The translations under genes were made by a program, and so were the position numbers. A model generated the notes under the pieces. It searched no databases, was not told the DNA's origin, and was given only the letters and a program-made list of their open reading frames with translations. Shown here piece after piece: positions 11,181-21,895 of a DNA stretch of 64,000 nucleotides (position 1 is its first letter; each line of letters starts with the position of its first letter). Source of the stretch: Delphinapterus leucas (lineage: Eukaryota; Chordata; Mammalia; Artiodactyla; Monodontidae); the NCBI RefSeq assembly GCF_002288925.2, contig NW_022098050.1, positions 6,331,543 through 6,395,542 on the forward strand. The letters are read 5' to 3'.

Positions 11181-11186
11181 TTTATT
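11181..11186 (-). terminator. 3' LTR polyadenylation signal AATAAA
   Basis: Plus-strand tttatt in 'gagtttatttagag', the same place as in the 5' LTR (25451-25456). It sits about 80 bp downstream of the TATA-like box, as expected for R. Confidence 0.65.
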
Positions 11187-11264
11187 TAGAGGGATACACA
11201 CTCCATAGGCAGAATGCAGACCACCTCAGAAAGTGAGAGTGGCCCTGGGGTATGGGGTCGTTGG

Positions 11265-11271
11265 TTTTTAT
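11265..11271 (-). promoter_or_regulatory. 3' LTR TATA-like box
   Basis: ATAAAAA on the minus strand (plus 'ggtttttatggg'), conserved in the 5' LTR at 28858-28864. Confidence 0.6.
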
Positions 11272-11657
11272 GGGCTGAATAATTTCGTATGCTAACGAGC
11301 AGGAGGAATATTCTTGCTGTTTCAGGGAAGAGTGGGGACTTCGCAGGAATTGGGCCACTGCCCACTTTTTGGTCTTTTACCGTTGTCTTGGAACTGTTAT
11401 GGTGTAAGGGGGAGTGATTTTGAGTATTACAATGAAGGCATAATGAGCTAAAAGGTCAATCACCGGACTCTTCTCAAAGTCTCCTTGGTTTCAGCTGGTT
11501 CTCGCTGGTCGTTATCGAATCCCAACAGCTGCGCCCCTTCTTCATTTATCTAGCGGTTGTGTCTTGTCCCTTTCCCTCCTATCTCATTCCTCCTCAGATT
11601 TTACTCCCATAGTCTTATGGGAAGCAGAAGCGGGATGGTCCTTCTTCTGGAGCTGCT

Positions 11658-13956
11658 TCAGGTTTGGGTAGGGGCATCAACCCTGCCTGTCAGGGAGTAG
11701 AAATCTCTGGATGCCTGGTCTAGGGATCTCGGGGGCAGGACAGCTTGTTTTAAGTCGGAAGGCAGTATGGGCAGGAATCCTCGCATAGCCATCATTTTGA
11801 TGTGGAACTGTTGTAACCTGGAAAACACGAACTCTACCAAGTGGTTAAAGAGGCAGGGTCCAAAGAGGAGGAGAAGTATGGCCATGACTGGGCCCAGGAG
11901 GGGCAGGAACCGAGTAAGGCTAGGGAGGGTGCTCTTAATGGAGGACCAGATGGTATTAGGGTCTGACCTCTGGTTGTAGGGTGTAACCATGATGCTCGTT
12001 CATAAATCTTTTTGATGTCCATCTTGATCTGGCCAGAACTGTTGACATAGGTACAGCAGGTTTTGTTTATGACTGCACAAACACCACCCTACTCGGGCAG
12101 CAGGTAATCCAAGGCCTATCGATTGCCCGTAACCACATTGGCCAGTGAGTCTAAAGAAGTTGAAATTCTATTTAGGACATTTCCAGTGGTCAGGGCTAGG
12201 CTCTCTAAACTGTTGGTTAGATTTTCTAGGGTTATCTCATGGTAGGCAAAGCCTCCCCACGGAGCCGCCAATCCCCCTGCCAGTCCTATTCCTGCCAATA
12301 TTAATCTAATGGCCCTCCTGGGATGGTATTGAGTGTTAATTATGTATTGTTACTGTGAATGGGACCCAGGGTCCTAATGTACAGGCTCCCTTGTGCCACA
12401 CTTTATCAACATAAAGATAAGCATTTACATAGGGGCCAAATTTTCCCTGGGGTGCACTTGTCTTTGGGCCCTCATTATGGGGAGTGCTACATATCCAGAC
12501 ATATCCTGAAGGTGCAATAAGAGATCTGGGAACAGAAGAATTTAACAAGGAAGCAGCTATCCGGATCCATGGAAGGGGCGAGTTATGAACACAATGTGGG
12601 GACAAGGGCCCGTTAGTATATTCAAAATAGTTAAGCCCGGGAGTATTCCATGCCCTCGGCTTAGATGAGATGGTGAAGTAAGAGGGTTTTACCCACCGCT
12701 TCCACAGAGCCCGACAATTTTTAGTCCATTCCATCCCTATCCTGTAGGCACGTGGGCTTCATTATAAGCACACAGAGTGGAGGCGTTCATAGGAATGCAG
12801 TTTGGGTTCGGGTTCCAAAACGCTGTGGTGATATTACCATCTGGTGGCCAGGGATTTTTCCAAAGAGGCTCACCATAGCCAAGAGAACCATTAGAGGTGT
12901 AGTGGCATCAGAAGCATGACTGGTTTTCTGGATAACAAAACTAGCCACGATTAACGGAAAAGTGATGTCACCTTTTAAAAAAGAGTTAAACTTAGGCAAA
13001 GTATCGAGCCTGAAGCGGGTATTGTCCATTACACTCATATCTTGGGGTGGGCGGTGGGTTTCCATGTGTTTAAATTGATAATACTCTTGTTGTATGTACC
13101 TATTTGTACCTATAACGATTGTTGTAAGCCAGGGTATTTATGGCAGACCCAACATTTAACTAGTTTTTCTCCTCGGGCGACTATTTTTTGGTTTTTTTTA
13201 AACATCTTTATTGGGGTATAATTGCCTTACAATGGTGTGTTAGTTTCTGCTTTATAACAAAGTGAATCAGTTATACATATGTTCCCATCTCTCTTCCCTC
13301 TTGCGTCTCTCTCCCTCCCACCCTCCCTATCCTACCCCTCCAGGCGGTCACAAAGCACCGAGCTGATCTCCCTGTGCTATGCAGCTGCTTCCCACTAGCT
13401 ATCTACCTTATGTTTGGTAGTGTATATTGTATATATGTCCATGCCTCTCTCTCGCTTTGTCACAGCTCACCCTTCCCCCTCCCCATATCCTCAAGTCCGT
13501 TCTCTAGTAGGTCTGTGTCTTTATTCCTGTCTTACCCCTAGGTTCTTCATGACATTTTTTTCCCTTAAATTCCATATATATGTGTTAGCATATGGTATTT
13601 GTCTTTCTCTTTCTGACTTACTTCACTCTGTATGACAGACTCTAGGTCTATCCACCTCATTACAAATAGCTCAATTTCGTTTCTTTTTATGGCTGAGTAA
13701 TATTCCATTGTATATATGTGCCACATCTTCTTTATCCATTCATCCGATGATGGGCACTTAGGTTGTTTCCATCTCATGGCTATTGTAAATAGAGCTGCAA
13801 TGAACATTTTGGTACATGACTCTTTTTGAATTTTGGTTTTCTCAGGGTATATGTCGGGCCACTATTTTAGATGTTCACTAAAGCATTATTTTCCCATTCC
13901 CCCTGAGCTGTGACCATTGTCAGAAGTCCTACTAGGAGTATCATAGCTTTTGACAT
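11658..13956 (-). pseudogene. env: Retroviral env remnant
   Basis: The start is chosen at 13954-13956 because it opens a hydrophobic signal-peptide-like stretch (M-S-K-A-M-I-L-L-V-G-L-L-T-M...). A stop follows about 29 codons later, and an L1 (13188-13853) is inserted shortly after that. SU remnants are open at 12787-13065 and 12336-12734. TM is marked by a Gly/Ala-rich fusion-peptide-like segment (about 12240-12298), a CX6CC motif (12053-12079), and a hydrophobic membrane span plus short cytoplasmic tail in the frame ending at 11658. CX6CC is typical of gamma-type envelopes. No frame connects SU to TM, so this is not a candidate for a domesticated envelope protein. Confidence 0.85.
13188..13853 (-). 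mobile_element. 5'-truncated L1 inside env
   Basis: Reverse L1 3' end: poly(T) then aacatctttattgggg, the complete cetacean-type 3' UTR and the ORF2 end. It is flanked by tcgggcgactatttt (13173-13187) and tcgggccactatttt (13854-13868), a 15-bp duplication with one mismatch. It splits the env N-terminal region, so it postdates the provirus. Confidence 0.93.
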
Positions 13957-14099
13957 CGTATTACTATATTTTTATCCGAGACCCAGCAGGGCTAAAGAAG
14001 ATGTTTACCAGGGGGAGGGGGTTCTGAAAAGCGGCAGAATAAGAGCGTGATAGAAACACAAGGATTACTAGGCCAACCCACCACAGAAACGTGAAGCCA

Positions 14100-14806
14100 C
14101 TGATCTGTTCTCTTGAACAGGTATCTGAGCTCTTCCACTGGCTCTCAGGACTAGGTCCCCTCTGGTTCCGGTTGGGACTTATTCTAGGCAGATGTACCCA
14201 ACTAGTAGCTTGACAGCAGTTGGGGTACTTAATAACACTTGATATGGTCCCTTCCATTTTGGTTGTAGCTGGTCCTCAGGGGACTCTTCCTTCAAGTTTT
14301 TAGTAGGACAAAGTGCCCTGACTTGACTAGACCGCCACCTTTTCTTTTGTGGGGATGAGCATCACTTTGTTTCCGTATTCTTGGAGGGTCCTTTGAATTT
14401 GGCTCAAGCTATCAACTGGGGAAACCAATTTGTGGGTTTCCTCATTCTTCCTCATTGATAAGATATCTGAAGTAAAAAAGGGCCTCCCATAGATCATTTC
14501 AAGTTTTAAAATTCCCTTTAGGATCATCCTGGTCTATAGAAGGGCTACAGTCAGGAGGGAAACCCGGGTTTCTGAAGTCTCTTGGCACAGCTTAGCAAGC
14601 GTTCTTTTTAGACATGATTTGCTTTTTCTACCTTGCCTGAGGATTGGGGCCTCCAGGAAGAGTGATAATACCCAGAGCTGGGGAAGCCTGCTGGGTCACC
14701 TTGGTGGTGAAGGAAGGTCCATCATCACTCTGTAGGCTTTTTGGCAACCCAAATCTCAGAATTATCTCTTTAACCAGAAATTTGGTGACACCTTTAATAA
14801 CTAGCA
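14100..14806 (-). pseudogene. pol: pol integrase, C-terminal half remnant
   Basis: Continues the integrase core after the L1 insertion. A frame reads [15 protein letters not shown] then S-D-D-G, the place of the second catalytic Asp region. Then come a Y-G-R-P-F segment (about 14480) and a C-terminal W-K-G...W-V-H-L-P-R-I segment (about 14180-14255). It carries frame breaks, so it is inactive. The first half lies at 19076-19800. Confidence 0.8.
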
Positions 14807-16969
14807 TTTCTCTAATAACTAGCAATGTTGAGCATCTTTTCATGTGTCTGTTGGCCATCTGTATGTCTTCTTTGGAGAAATGTCCATTTAGATCTTCTGC
14901 CCATTTTTGGATTGAGTTGTTTGTTTTTTTGATTTTGAGCTGTATGAGCTGTTTGCATATTTTGGAGATTAATCCCTTATTGGTTGCATTGTTTGCAAAT
15001 ATTTTCTCCCATCTGTAGGTTGCCTGTTTGTTTTGTTTACGGTTTCCTTTGCTGTGCAAAAGCTTTTAAGTTTAATTAGGTCCCATTTGTTTATTTTTGG
15101 TTTTTTTCCATTTCTCTAGGAGATGAATCCAAAAAGATGTTGCTGCGATTTATGTCAAAGAGTGTTCTGCCTATGTTTTCCTCTAGGAGTTTTATAGTAT
15201 CTTGTCTTACATTTAGGTCTTTAACCCATTTTTAGTTTATTTTTGTGTGTGGTGTTAGAGAATGTTCTAATTTCATTTTTTTACATGTAGCTTTTACATT
15301 GTCTAGTTTTCCCAGCACCACTTATTGAAGAGACTGTCGTTTCTCCATTGTATATTCTTGCCTCTTTTATCATAGATTAATTGACCATAGGTGCTTGGAT
15401 TTATTTTGGGGCTTTCTATCCTATTCCATTGATCTATATGTCTGTTTTTGTGCCAGTACCATACTCTCTTGATTACTGTAGCTTTGTAGTATAGTCTGAA
15501 GACCAGGAGCCTGATTCCTCCAGCTCTGTTTTTCTTTCTCGGGATTGCTTTGGCTATTTGAGATCTTTTGTGTGTCCATACAAATCTAAAAATTTTTTGT
15601 TCTAGTTCTGTGAAAAATGCCATTGGTAATTTGATAGGGATTGCACTGAATGTGTAGATTGCCTTGGGTAGTATAGTCATTTTGACAGTATCGATTCTTC
15701 CAATCCAAGAACACAGTGTATCTTTCCAAATGTTTGTGTCATCTTTGATTTCTTTCATCAGTGTCTTATAGTTTTTAAAGTACAGGTTTTTGTCTCCTTA
15801 GGTAGGTTTTTTCCTGGGTATTTTATGCTTTTTATGAGATGGTAAATGGGATTGTTTCTTGAATTTCTCTTTCCGATCTTTTGTTGTTAGTGTATAGAAA
15901 TGCAACAGATTTCTGTGTATTAATTTTGTATCCTGTGACTTTACTGAATTCATTGATGAGCTCTAGTAGTTTTCTGGTAGTGTCTTTAGGATTTTCTATG
16001 TATAGTATGTCATCTGCCAACAATGACAGTTTAACTTCTTCTTTTCCAATTTGGATTCCCTTTATTTTATTTCTTTTTCTTCTTTGATTGCCACGGCTAG
16101 GACTTCCAAAACTATGTTGAATAAAAGTGGTGAGAGTAGACATCTTTGTCTTGTTCCCGATCTTAGAGGAAATGCTTTCAGCTTTTCACCATTGAGTATG
16201 ATATTAACTGTGTGTTTGTCATAATGGCTTTTATTATGTTGAGGTATGTTCCCTCTATGCCCATTTTCTGGAGTTTTTTTTTTTTATCATAAGTGGATGT
16301 TGAATTTTATCAAAAGCTTTTTCTGCATCTATTGAGATGATCATATGGTTTTTATTCTTCAATTTGTTAATGTGGTGTATCACACTGATTGATTTGCAGA
16401 TACTGAAAAATCCTTGCATCCCTGGGATAAATCTCACTTGATCATGGTGTATGATCCTTTTAATGTGTTGTTGGATTCAGTTTGCTAGTACTTTGTTGAG
16501 GATTTCTTTATCTATGTTCATCAGTGATATTGGCCTGTAATTTTCTTTTGTTGTGGTATCTTTGTCTGGTTTTGGTATCAGGGTGATGGTGGCCTTGTAG
16601 AGTGAGTTTGGAAGTGTTCCTTCCTCTGCAATTTTATGGAATAGTTTCAGAATAGGTATTAACTCTTCTCTAAATAGATAGAATTCACCTGTGAAGCCAT
16701 CTGGTCCTGGACTTTTGTTTGTTGGGAATTTTTAAATCACAAATTCAAATTTCAGTACTTGTAATTGGTCTGTTCACATTTTCTATTTCTTCCTGGTTCA
16801 GTCTTGGGAGATTGTACCTTTCTAAGAATTTGCCCATTTCTTCTAGGTTGTCCATTTTATTGGCATATAGTTGCTTGTAGTAATCTCTCATGATCCTTTG
16901 TATTTCTGTGGTGTTGATTGTAAATTTTTCATGTCTAATTTTATTGATTTGGGCCTTCTCCCCCTTTTT

Positions 16970-17322
16970 AAAAATAATTTTATTTATTTTATTTATTTAT
17001 TTTTGGCTGCATTGGGTCTTCACTGCTGCACGTGGGCTTTCTCTAGCTGTGGTGAGTAGGGGCTACTCTTTGCTGTGATGCACAGGCTTCTCATTGTGGT
17101 GGTTTCTCTTGTTGCAGAGCACGGGCTCTAGGCACCTGGGCTTCAGTAGTTGTGGTGCGTGGACTCAGTAGTTGTGGCTCACAGGCTCTAGAGTGCAGGC
17201 TCAGTAGTTGTGGAGCACAGGCTTAGTTGCTCCATGGCACGTGGGATCTTCCCAGACCAGGGCTTGAACCCGTGTCCCCTGCATTGGCAGGCAGATTAAC
17301 CACTGTGCCACCAGGGCAGTGC
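16970..17322 (-). mobile_element. CHR-type SINE in the twin-primed L1
   Basis: Reverse SINE from 'tttatttttggctgcattggg' to 'ccaccagggcag'. It is flanked by gccttctccccctttt (from 16953) and gccctctccctttttt (from 17323). Confidence 0.92.
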
Positions 17323-17598
17323 GCCCTCTCCCTTTTTTACATGATGAGTCTGGCTAAAGGTTTATCAGTTTTGTTTATCTTTTCAAAGAACCAGCTTTTA
17401 GTTTCATTGATCTTTTCTATTGTTTTATTAGTCTCTATTTCATTTACTTCTGCTCTGATCTTTATGATTTCTTTCCTTCTACTAACTTTAGGTTTTGTTT
17501 GTTGTTTCTCCAGTTGCTTTAGTTGTAAGGTTAGGTTGTTTGTTTGAGATTTTTCTTGTTTCCTGAGGTTAGCTTGTATCACTCTAAACTTCCTTCTT

Positions 17599-17796
17599 TT
17601 TAAAAAAATTATTTATTTGGCTGCACCAGGGTCTTAGTTGCAGTATGCGGGATCTTTTAGTTGCAGGATCTTTTAGTTGTGGCATGCGGACTCTTAGTTG
17701 TGGCACATGGGATCTAGTTCCCTGACCAGGGATCAAACCCGGGCCCCCTGCATTGGGAGCATGGAGTCTTAACCACTGGGTCACCAGGGAAGTCCC
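17599..17796 (-). mobile_element. CHR-type SINE (short-body form) in the twin-primed L1
   Basis: Reverse SINE ending 'caccagggaagtccc', flanked by aaacttccttctt (17586-17598) and aaacttccctctt (17797-17809). The body has a short local repeat, gggatcttttagttgcaggatcttttagttg. Confidence 0.92.
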
Positions 17797-19075
17797 AAAC
17801 TTCCCTCTTAGAACTGCTTTTGCTGTGTCCCATAGGTTTTGGATCATTGTGTTTTCATTTGTCTCTAGGTATTTTTTGATTTCTTCAGTGATCCATTGGT
17901 TGTTTAGTAGCATATTGTTTAGCCTCCATGTGTTTGTGTTTTTTGCAGTTTTTCCCTTGTAGTTGATTTCTAATCTCATAGCATTGTGGTCAGAAAAGAT
18001 GCTTTATATGATTTCAGTTTTCTTAAATTTACTGAGGCTTGCTTGATGGCCCAGCATTTTATCTGTCCTGGAGAATGTTCCATGTGCACTTGAAAAGAAT
18101 GTGTATTCTGCTACTTTTGGATGGAATGCTCTATAAATATCAATTAAGTCGATCTGGTCTAATGTGTCATTTAAGGCCTGTGTTTCCTTATTGATTTTCT
18201 GTCTGGATGATCTGTCCATTGATGTAAGTGAGGTGTTAAAATGAAGTATCACCTCACACTGGTCAGAATGGCTATCATCAAAAAGTCTACAAATAATAAA
18301 TACTGGAGAGGGTGTGGAGAAAAGGGAGACCTTCTACACTTCTGGTGGTAATGTAAATTGGTGCAACCACTATGGAGAACAGTATTGAGCTTCCTTAAAC
18401 TAAAAATAGAGCTACCATATGATCCTGCAATCACACTCCTGGGCACAAATCTGGAGAAAACCATAATTCGAAAAGATACATGCACCCAAGTGGTCATTGC
18501 AGCACTATTTACAATAGCCAAGGCATGGAAGCAACCTAAGTGTCCATCGACAGATGAATGGATAAAGAAGATGTAGCACATATATACAATGGAATATTAC
18601 TCAGCCATAAAAAATAAAGTAATGCCATTTGCAGCAAAATGGATGGACCTAGAGATTATCATACTAAGTAAGCCAGACAGAGAAAGACAAATATCATATG
18701 CTGTTTCTTATAAGTAGAATTTAAAAGAAAATGATACAAATGAACTTATATACAAAACAGAAATAGACCCACAGTCATAGAAAAGAAACTTATGGTTACC
18801 AAAGGGGAAAGGGGGGGAGGTATTAATTAGGAGTTTGGGATTAACATCTACACACTACTTTATGTAAAATAGGACCTGCTGTATAGCATAGGGAACTATA
18901 CTCAATATTTTGTAATAATCTCTAAGGGAAAAGAACCTGAAAAAAATAGATACATATGTATGTATAACTGAATCACTTTGCTGTACACCTGAAACTATCA
19001 TATTGTAAATCAACTATACTTCAATTTAAAAAAAAGGAAAGAAAAAAAAAGAATATACTTCAAAAAATAAAAGCA

Positions 19076-19800
19076 GAAATGTGGATACTTCTATTGCCTT
19101 TTCAGTCCTAGTAGGGAAAGCTCTTATCCACCCTGTAATGCTGTCTATGAATATCAATAGGTATTTCCATCCCCTATATGGGGTCATATGGGTGAAGTCC
19201 ATTTGCCAGTCTTCCCCTGGATATGTTCCCTGGTTTTGCATGGGCTGAGTTAAGGGTGGAGGTATGGGGTATCTTCCTGGGTCATTGCAGCCACAAAGCT
19301 CGCAAGCCTTGGTGACATTTTTTAACAGTTTTGGACAGGAACACCTTTACACCTTCCTTTACCCAGGAACACCTGAGTAACCAATCTGAATAAAGAGTCC
19401 CGCACCAAGTGGGAGAATTCGTGGAATTGCTTTATTCTTTTCCATTGCTTGGCCCCAGGAATGAGAAGCTTGTTATCTTCAGTCAGCGACCCTGAGAGGT
19501 CTCTTTCCAGTCCCCTATATTTAGCCCACTCAGTTTCTTCAGGTGTATAAGACGGCACCATTGGGAAGGGTGGAGTTTTAGGTATGAGAACTGCAGCTTG
19601 TAGGACCAGCTGTTCTTTGGCTGCAGTCTTAGTGACCTTGTCGGTCAGGGCCTTTCCCCTTGTAAGGGAGGTGTTGCCCCTTTGGTGACCCCTGCAATGA
19701 CAGTAATCTCCTTTGGAAGCTGAACTGCTTCTAGGAGTTCTAGAATTTCTGCCTGGTGTTTCATAGGGGACCCTTTGGCTGTTAGTAGTCCCCTTTCTTT
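19076..19800 (-). pseudogene. pol: pol integrase, N-terminal and core start remnant
   Basis: A frame at 19026-19241 reads W-Q-M-D-F-T-H-M, the position of the first catalytic Asp of the retroviral integrase core, followed by L-I-F-I-D-S-I-T-G-W. Upstream frames (19322-19561) cover the N-terminal domain. The reading frame runs directly into the L1 at 19065, which separates it from the second half of the core. Confidence 0.8.
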
Positions 19801-20546
19801 CTACAAGGTGGCATGGGCATGTAGCACTAGGAATCCATACTTGGAAGAAGTATATGTATTGACTCTTAATCTCTTTCCTAGCTGGAGTGCTCTGATTAAG
19901 ACAGTCGACTCGGCCTTTTGGGCAGAAGTGTGAGAGCGTCGAGTTCTAGATTCAGCAGTTATCTGCAGGCTGACTATGGCATAGCTGGCATTTCTTACCC
20001 CTTCATGTGTGAAACTGCTTCCCTCAGTAAACCATTCCACACTAGGATTGGTCAGGGGCTCATCCCTGAGGTCAGGTCTACTGGAGTAAATTTGTTCAAT
20101 AGCCTCCACACAGGAGTGAACGAGGAACCCCTGAGGTGGCAGTCCAGCATCAGAGTAGCTGGGTTCAGGACTTGGCAAACCTTAAGAGTTACATCTGGTG
20201 TGTCAAGTAGGAGGGCTTGGTATTTAAGTCATCATCCACCCATCAGACATTGGTGTCCCTTTGCTTCTAGGACTCCTTGTACCTGGTGAGGAGCTAGGGC
20301 TTCCAGTGATTGTCCCAGGGTGAACTTCTTGGCCTCTTCTACTAGCAGAGCAGTGGCAGCCACTGCCCTAAGCCATCCTGGCCATCCAGTGGACACCTGA
20401 TCAAGTTGTTTTGAGAAATAAGCTCTTGGTCCAGGGAGGTCCCCGAGTTTTTGGGTGAGGACACCCAGGGCTACCCCTTGTCTCTCAGCCATATAGAGGG
20501 TAAAGGGTTTTTCTAAGTTAGGGAGGCCTAATGCAGGGCTGGTCCC
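19801..20546 (-). pseudogene. pol: pol RNase H and connection remnant
   Basis: The frame at 19801-20178 holds W-F-T-E-G-S-S-F, where class I RNases H normally have an Asp, then A-E-S, then T-S-S-K-Y where the family has D-S-K-Y. Two catalytic acids are therefore replaced. The connection domain lies in the frame at 20232-20492. The substitutions and frame breaks make it inactive. Confidence 0.8.
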
Positions 20547-21620
20547 TCATTTTTGTTTTAGAGCTAGGAATGCCTGCTGGCAACCTTCATCCCTGTTGAG
20601 GGGTTTGTGGTCATCTCCTTTTAGGGCCTCATAGAGAGGCTTTGATATGAGTCCGAATCCAGGTATCCAGATCCTGCAGAATGCTGCCATCCCCAGAAAG
20701 ACCCTCAGTTGCCTCTTAGTCTGGAGGAGTTGAAGGGTTATAATGGCTTCTTTTAGGTTCTGAGCTAGAGTCCTCGTCCCATGGGTGAGTACATATCCCA
20801 GATGCTTAACCTGTTGGGTGGAAATCTGGGCCTTGTGAGGAGTGACTTGATATCCTCGTTCCCCTAGGAAGTTGAGGAGCTGAATGGTGTTTTTATCTGT
20901 GTCCTCCCTACTGGGACTGGAAATTAGGAGCTTGTTCACGTACTGTAAGAGAGACCCATTAACCAACTGTAATTCTCTGAATTCCTTTGCTAATGTGTTC
21001 CCAAACAGGTAGGGGCTATCCCTGGATCCTTGGGGCAGCACCGTCCAGGTTAGCTGGGAAGTGTTATGAGTGTCTGGATCTGTCCACTCAAAGGCAAAGA
21101 GATATTAAGAGTCTGAGTGCAAGGGAATGCCAAAGAAGGCATCCTTTAGGTCTAGCACTGTGAACCAGTTCGAATTTTCTGGAACTTGTGTCACTATGGT
21201 GTATGGATTAGGGACTATAGGGTGAACTGGGACCACTGCCTCATTAACTGACCTCAGGTTCTGAACAAACTTCTATTCTCCACTTTGCTTTTTTTTATGG
21301 GCAGAATGGGATTATTACATGGAGATTGGCAGGGTCGTAACAGCCCATATTTTAAGAACTTGGTTATTAAAGGCTGGATACCTCGTTGGGCCTTGGACCT
21401 CAAGGGATACTGTTTATTCCACAGGTAATCAGCATTGGGTTTTAATGAAATCTGAACTGAGGGCACATTAGTAGCTCTGCCAGGAACCTCAGTGTCCCAG
21501 AAAGAGGGGTTTACTTGAGAAACAATATGGGGTGGAAGGGAGATCTCCTCTGATGTGTGACTGAGGCAGGCTCCCGTGGCCAAGAGCAGTCGTTTCTCCT
21601 GGTGGGTGCCTTCTCTGAGG
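20547..21620 (-). pseudogene. pol: pol reverse transcriptase remnant
   Basis: The N-terminal fingers are in the frame 21254-21814, with N-P-I-L-P-I-K-K near its end. The palm/thumb frame 20547-21041 opens L-P-Q-G-S-R-D-S-P and carries Y-V-N-K at 20931-20942, where the family's catalytic box is Y-V-D-D. Both catalytic Asp residues are lost. The stretch between the two frames has a shift. It is inactive. Confidence 0.85.
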
Positions 21621-21895
21621 GGGTCTCTGAATTGAACTAATGTCTGGAATTTAGTGAGCAAATCCCTTCCCAAAAAGGGGACTGGGCACTCAGGCATGAG
21701 TAGGAACTGGTGTGCAAAGGTAAAACTTCCTAGTAAGCAACCGGGGGTGGTAGTGAATCGTTTGGCTTTGGGCCGTCCATCGATCCCCGTTATTATACAG
21801 GATTGGGAGAACAAGGGTCCAGGGAAATCAGCACAGAGTAGGTGGCCCCCGTATCTAATAAAAAAATAACTTTCCTACCTGCCTCATCAAGGGTT
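21621..21895 (-). pseudogene. pro: Retroviral protease remnant
   Basis: The L-L-D-T-G-A active-site motif is intact at about 21846-21863. The domain closes with L-G-R-D-L-L, usual for gamma-type proteases. It is in a different frame from the end of gag, whose TAA stop is at 21894-21896. No upstream start of its own is seen, as expected for a product made by readthrough or frameshift. Confidence 0.8.

Larger units (their letters stand above)
11077..11586 (-). repeat. 3' LTR of the provirus
   Basis: 510 bp, starting TGAGATAGG at 11586 and ending ...CAACA at 11077 on the minus strand. U3 carries ATAAAAA (11265-11271) and R carries AATAAA (11181-11186). A purine-rich gaggaggaa lies immediately upstream (11587-11595), in the position of a polypurine tract. 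The outer flank is aaac. Confidence 0.85.
14807..19065 (+). mobile_element. Twin-primed (5'-inverted) L1 inside integrase
   Basis: The right part (18241-19065) is a plus-strand L1 3' end with an A-rich tail. The left part (14807-18240) is the upstream portion of ORF2, inverted. The inverted part's 3'-most ORF2 point (ctcaacattgctagttattagagaaatg, reverse strand at 14807) falls only about 15-20 nt before the point where the sense part starts (atgaagtatcacctcac). The two parts are therefore consecutive pieces of one L1 that meet head to head, the signature of twin priming. Flanks aataactagca (14796-14806) and aataaaagca (19066-19075) are an imperfect duplication. Two SINEs lie in the inverted part. 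Confidence 0.9.

Noticed and set aside
11658..12734. Env as a domesticated (syncytin-like) gene
   Set aside because: CX6CC and a membrane span are visible, but SU and TM are in broken frames and an L1 splits the N-terminal part, so no envelope protein can be made.
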